A stretch of 64,000 nucleotides of DNA from Alicyclobacillus kakegawensis NBRC 103104 (GTDB lineage: Bacteria > Bacillota > Bacilli > Alicyclobacillales > Alicyclobacillaceae), in the NCBI RefSeq assembly GCF_001552655.1, contig NZ_BCRP01000010.1:57813-121812 (forward strand), given 5' to 3'. The position numbers were made by a program, and so were the translations under genes. The notes beneath the pieces are model-generated. The model had not been told where the DNA came from and did not search any database. It worked only from the letters and a program-made list of their open reading frames with translations. Below, piece after piece: positions 63,980-64,000 of the stretch. Each line of letters opens with the position of its first letter. The stretch's first letter is position 1.

Positions 63980-64000
63980 CTGTCACGGCAGGAGAAGATC

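Overview
This 64 kb window is a chromosomal segment of an endospore-forming Bacillales bacterium with fairly high GC. The best fit is an Alicyclobacillaceae-type, possibly thermoacidophilic, organism; this is inferred from gene content, not from a database search. The spoIIA-sigF, spoVA, spmAB, spoIIM, ytfJ and dacF genes show a spore former. A complete hopanoid set (squalene-hopene cyclase with HpnA, C, D, E, G and H) and a System I (Ccm) cytochrome c maturation set are unusual for Bacillus proper. No rRNA, tRNA, CRISPR array, transposase or prophage gene was recognised.

Layout. 0-9 kb: small housekeeping and unknown genes (phosphoesterase end, methyltransferase, rhodanese, NlpC/P60 hydrolase, a reduced HtrA-like protease, two DUF1450 proteins, DUF2797, PrsW, Sir2, an XRE regulator) plus two tiny paralogues of unknown function. 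9-17.6 kb: resE-resD, a YhcN-type lipoprotein, rluB, spmB/spmA, ytfJ, DUF2953, scpB/scpA and an M50 protease. 17.7-25.6 kb: spoVAC-D-E behind a convincing sigma-G promoter, then spoIIAA-spoIIAB-sigF behind a possible sigma-H promoter, then a divergent HTH-TPR regulator that separates them from dacF. 25.4-32.6 kb: DUF1540, xerD, yqzK, an RNHCP protein, spoIIM, an endonuclease Q-like protein, nudF, an amino acid permease, an M20 peptidase. 32.7-36.6 kb: lipB-lipA, a decayed branched-chain dehydrogenase E2 gene of which only the lipoyl domain remains open, and leucine dehydrogenase with a cre operator on its promoter. 36.8-41 kb: yqzF, moaC, a moaD-moaE fusion, an MBL-fold hydrolase, a GH18 protein. 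41-46.6 kb: ccmA-F cluster with an unknown exported protein inside. 46.7-49.3 kb: an endonuclease III-like gene, small envelope proteins, htrA. 49.4-58.3 kb: hopanoid genes ending in type 2 IPP isomerase (fni). 58.8-64 kb: accessory end with a bicupin, two YjcZ-type mini-proteins, and an AT-richer block of unrecognised membrane proteins.

How genes work together. Fni balances IPP and DMAPP; HpnC, HpnD and HpnE are expected to make squalene from farnesyl diphosphate; Shc cyclises it; HpnH adds adenosine, HpnG removes adenine, and HpnA is a hopanoid-associated epimerase/reductase. ResDE sits beside rluB as in Bacillus, but resABC (System II) is missing there and System I is encoded about 30 kb away. 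SpoIIAA/SpoIIAB control SigF, whose programme leads to SigG and the spoVA dipicolinate channel.

Many tiny genes below 60 codons were found by reading frames behind strong Shine-Dalgarno sequences: positions 7399, 8989, 32510, 41085, 47413, 60476, 60905 and 62288.
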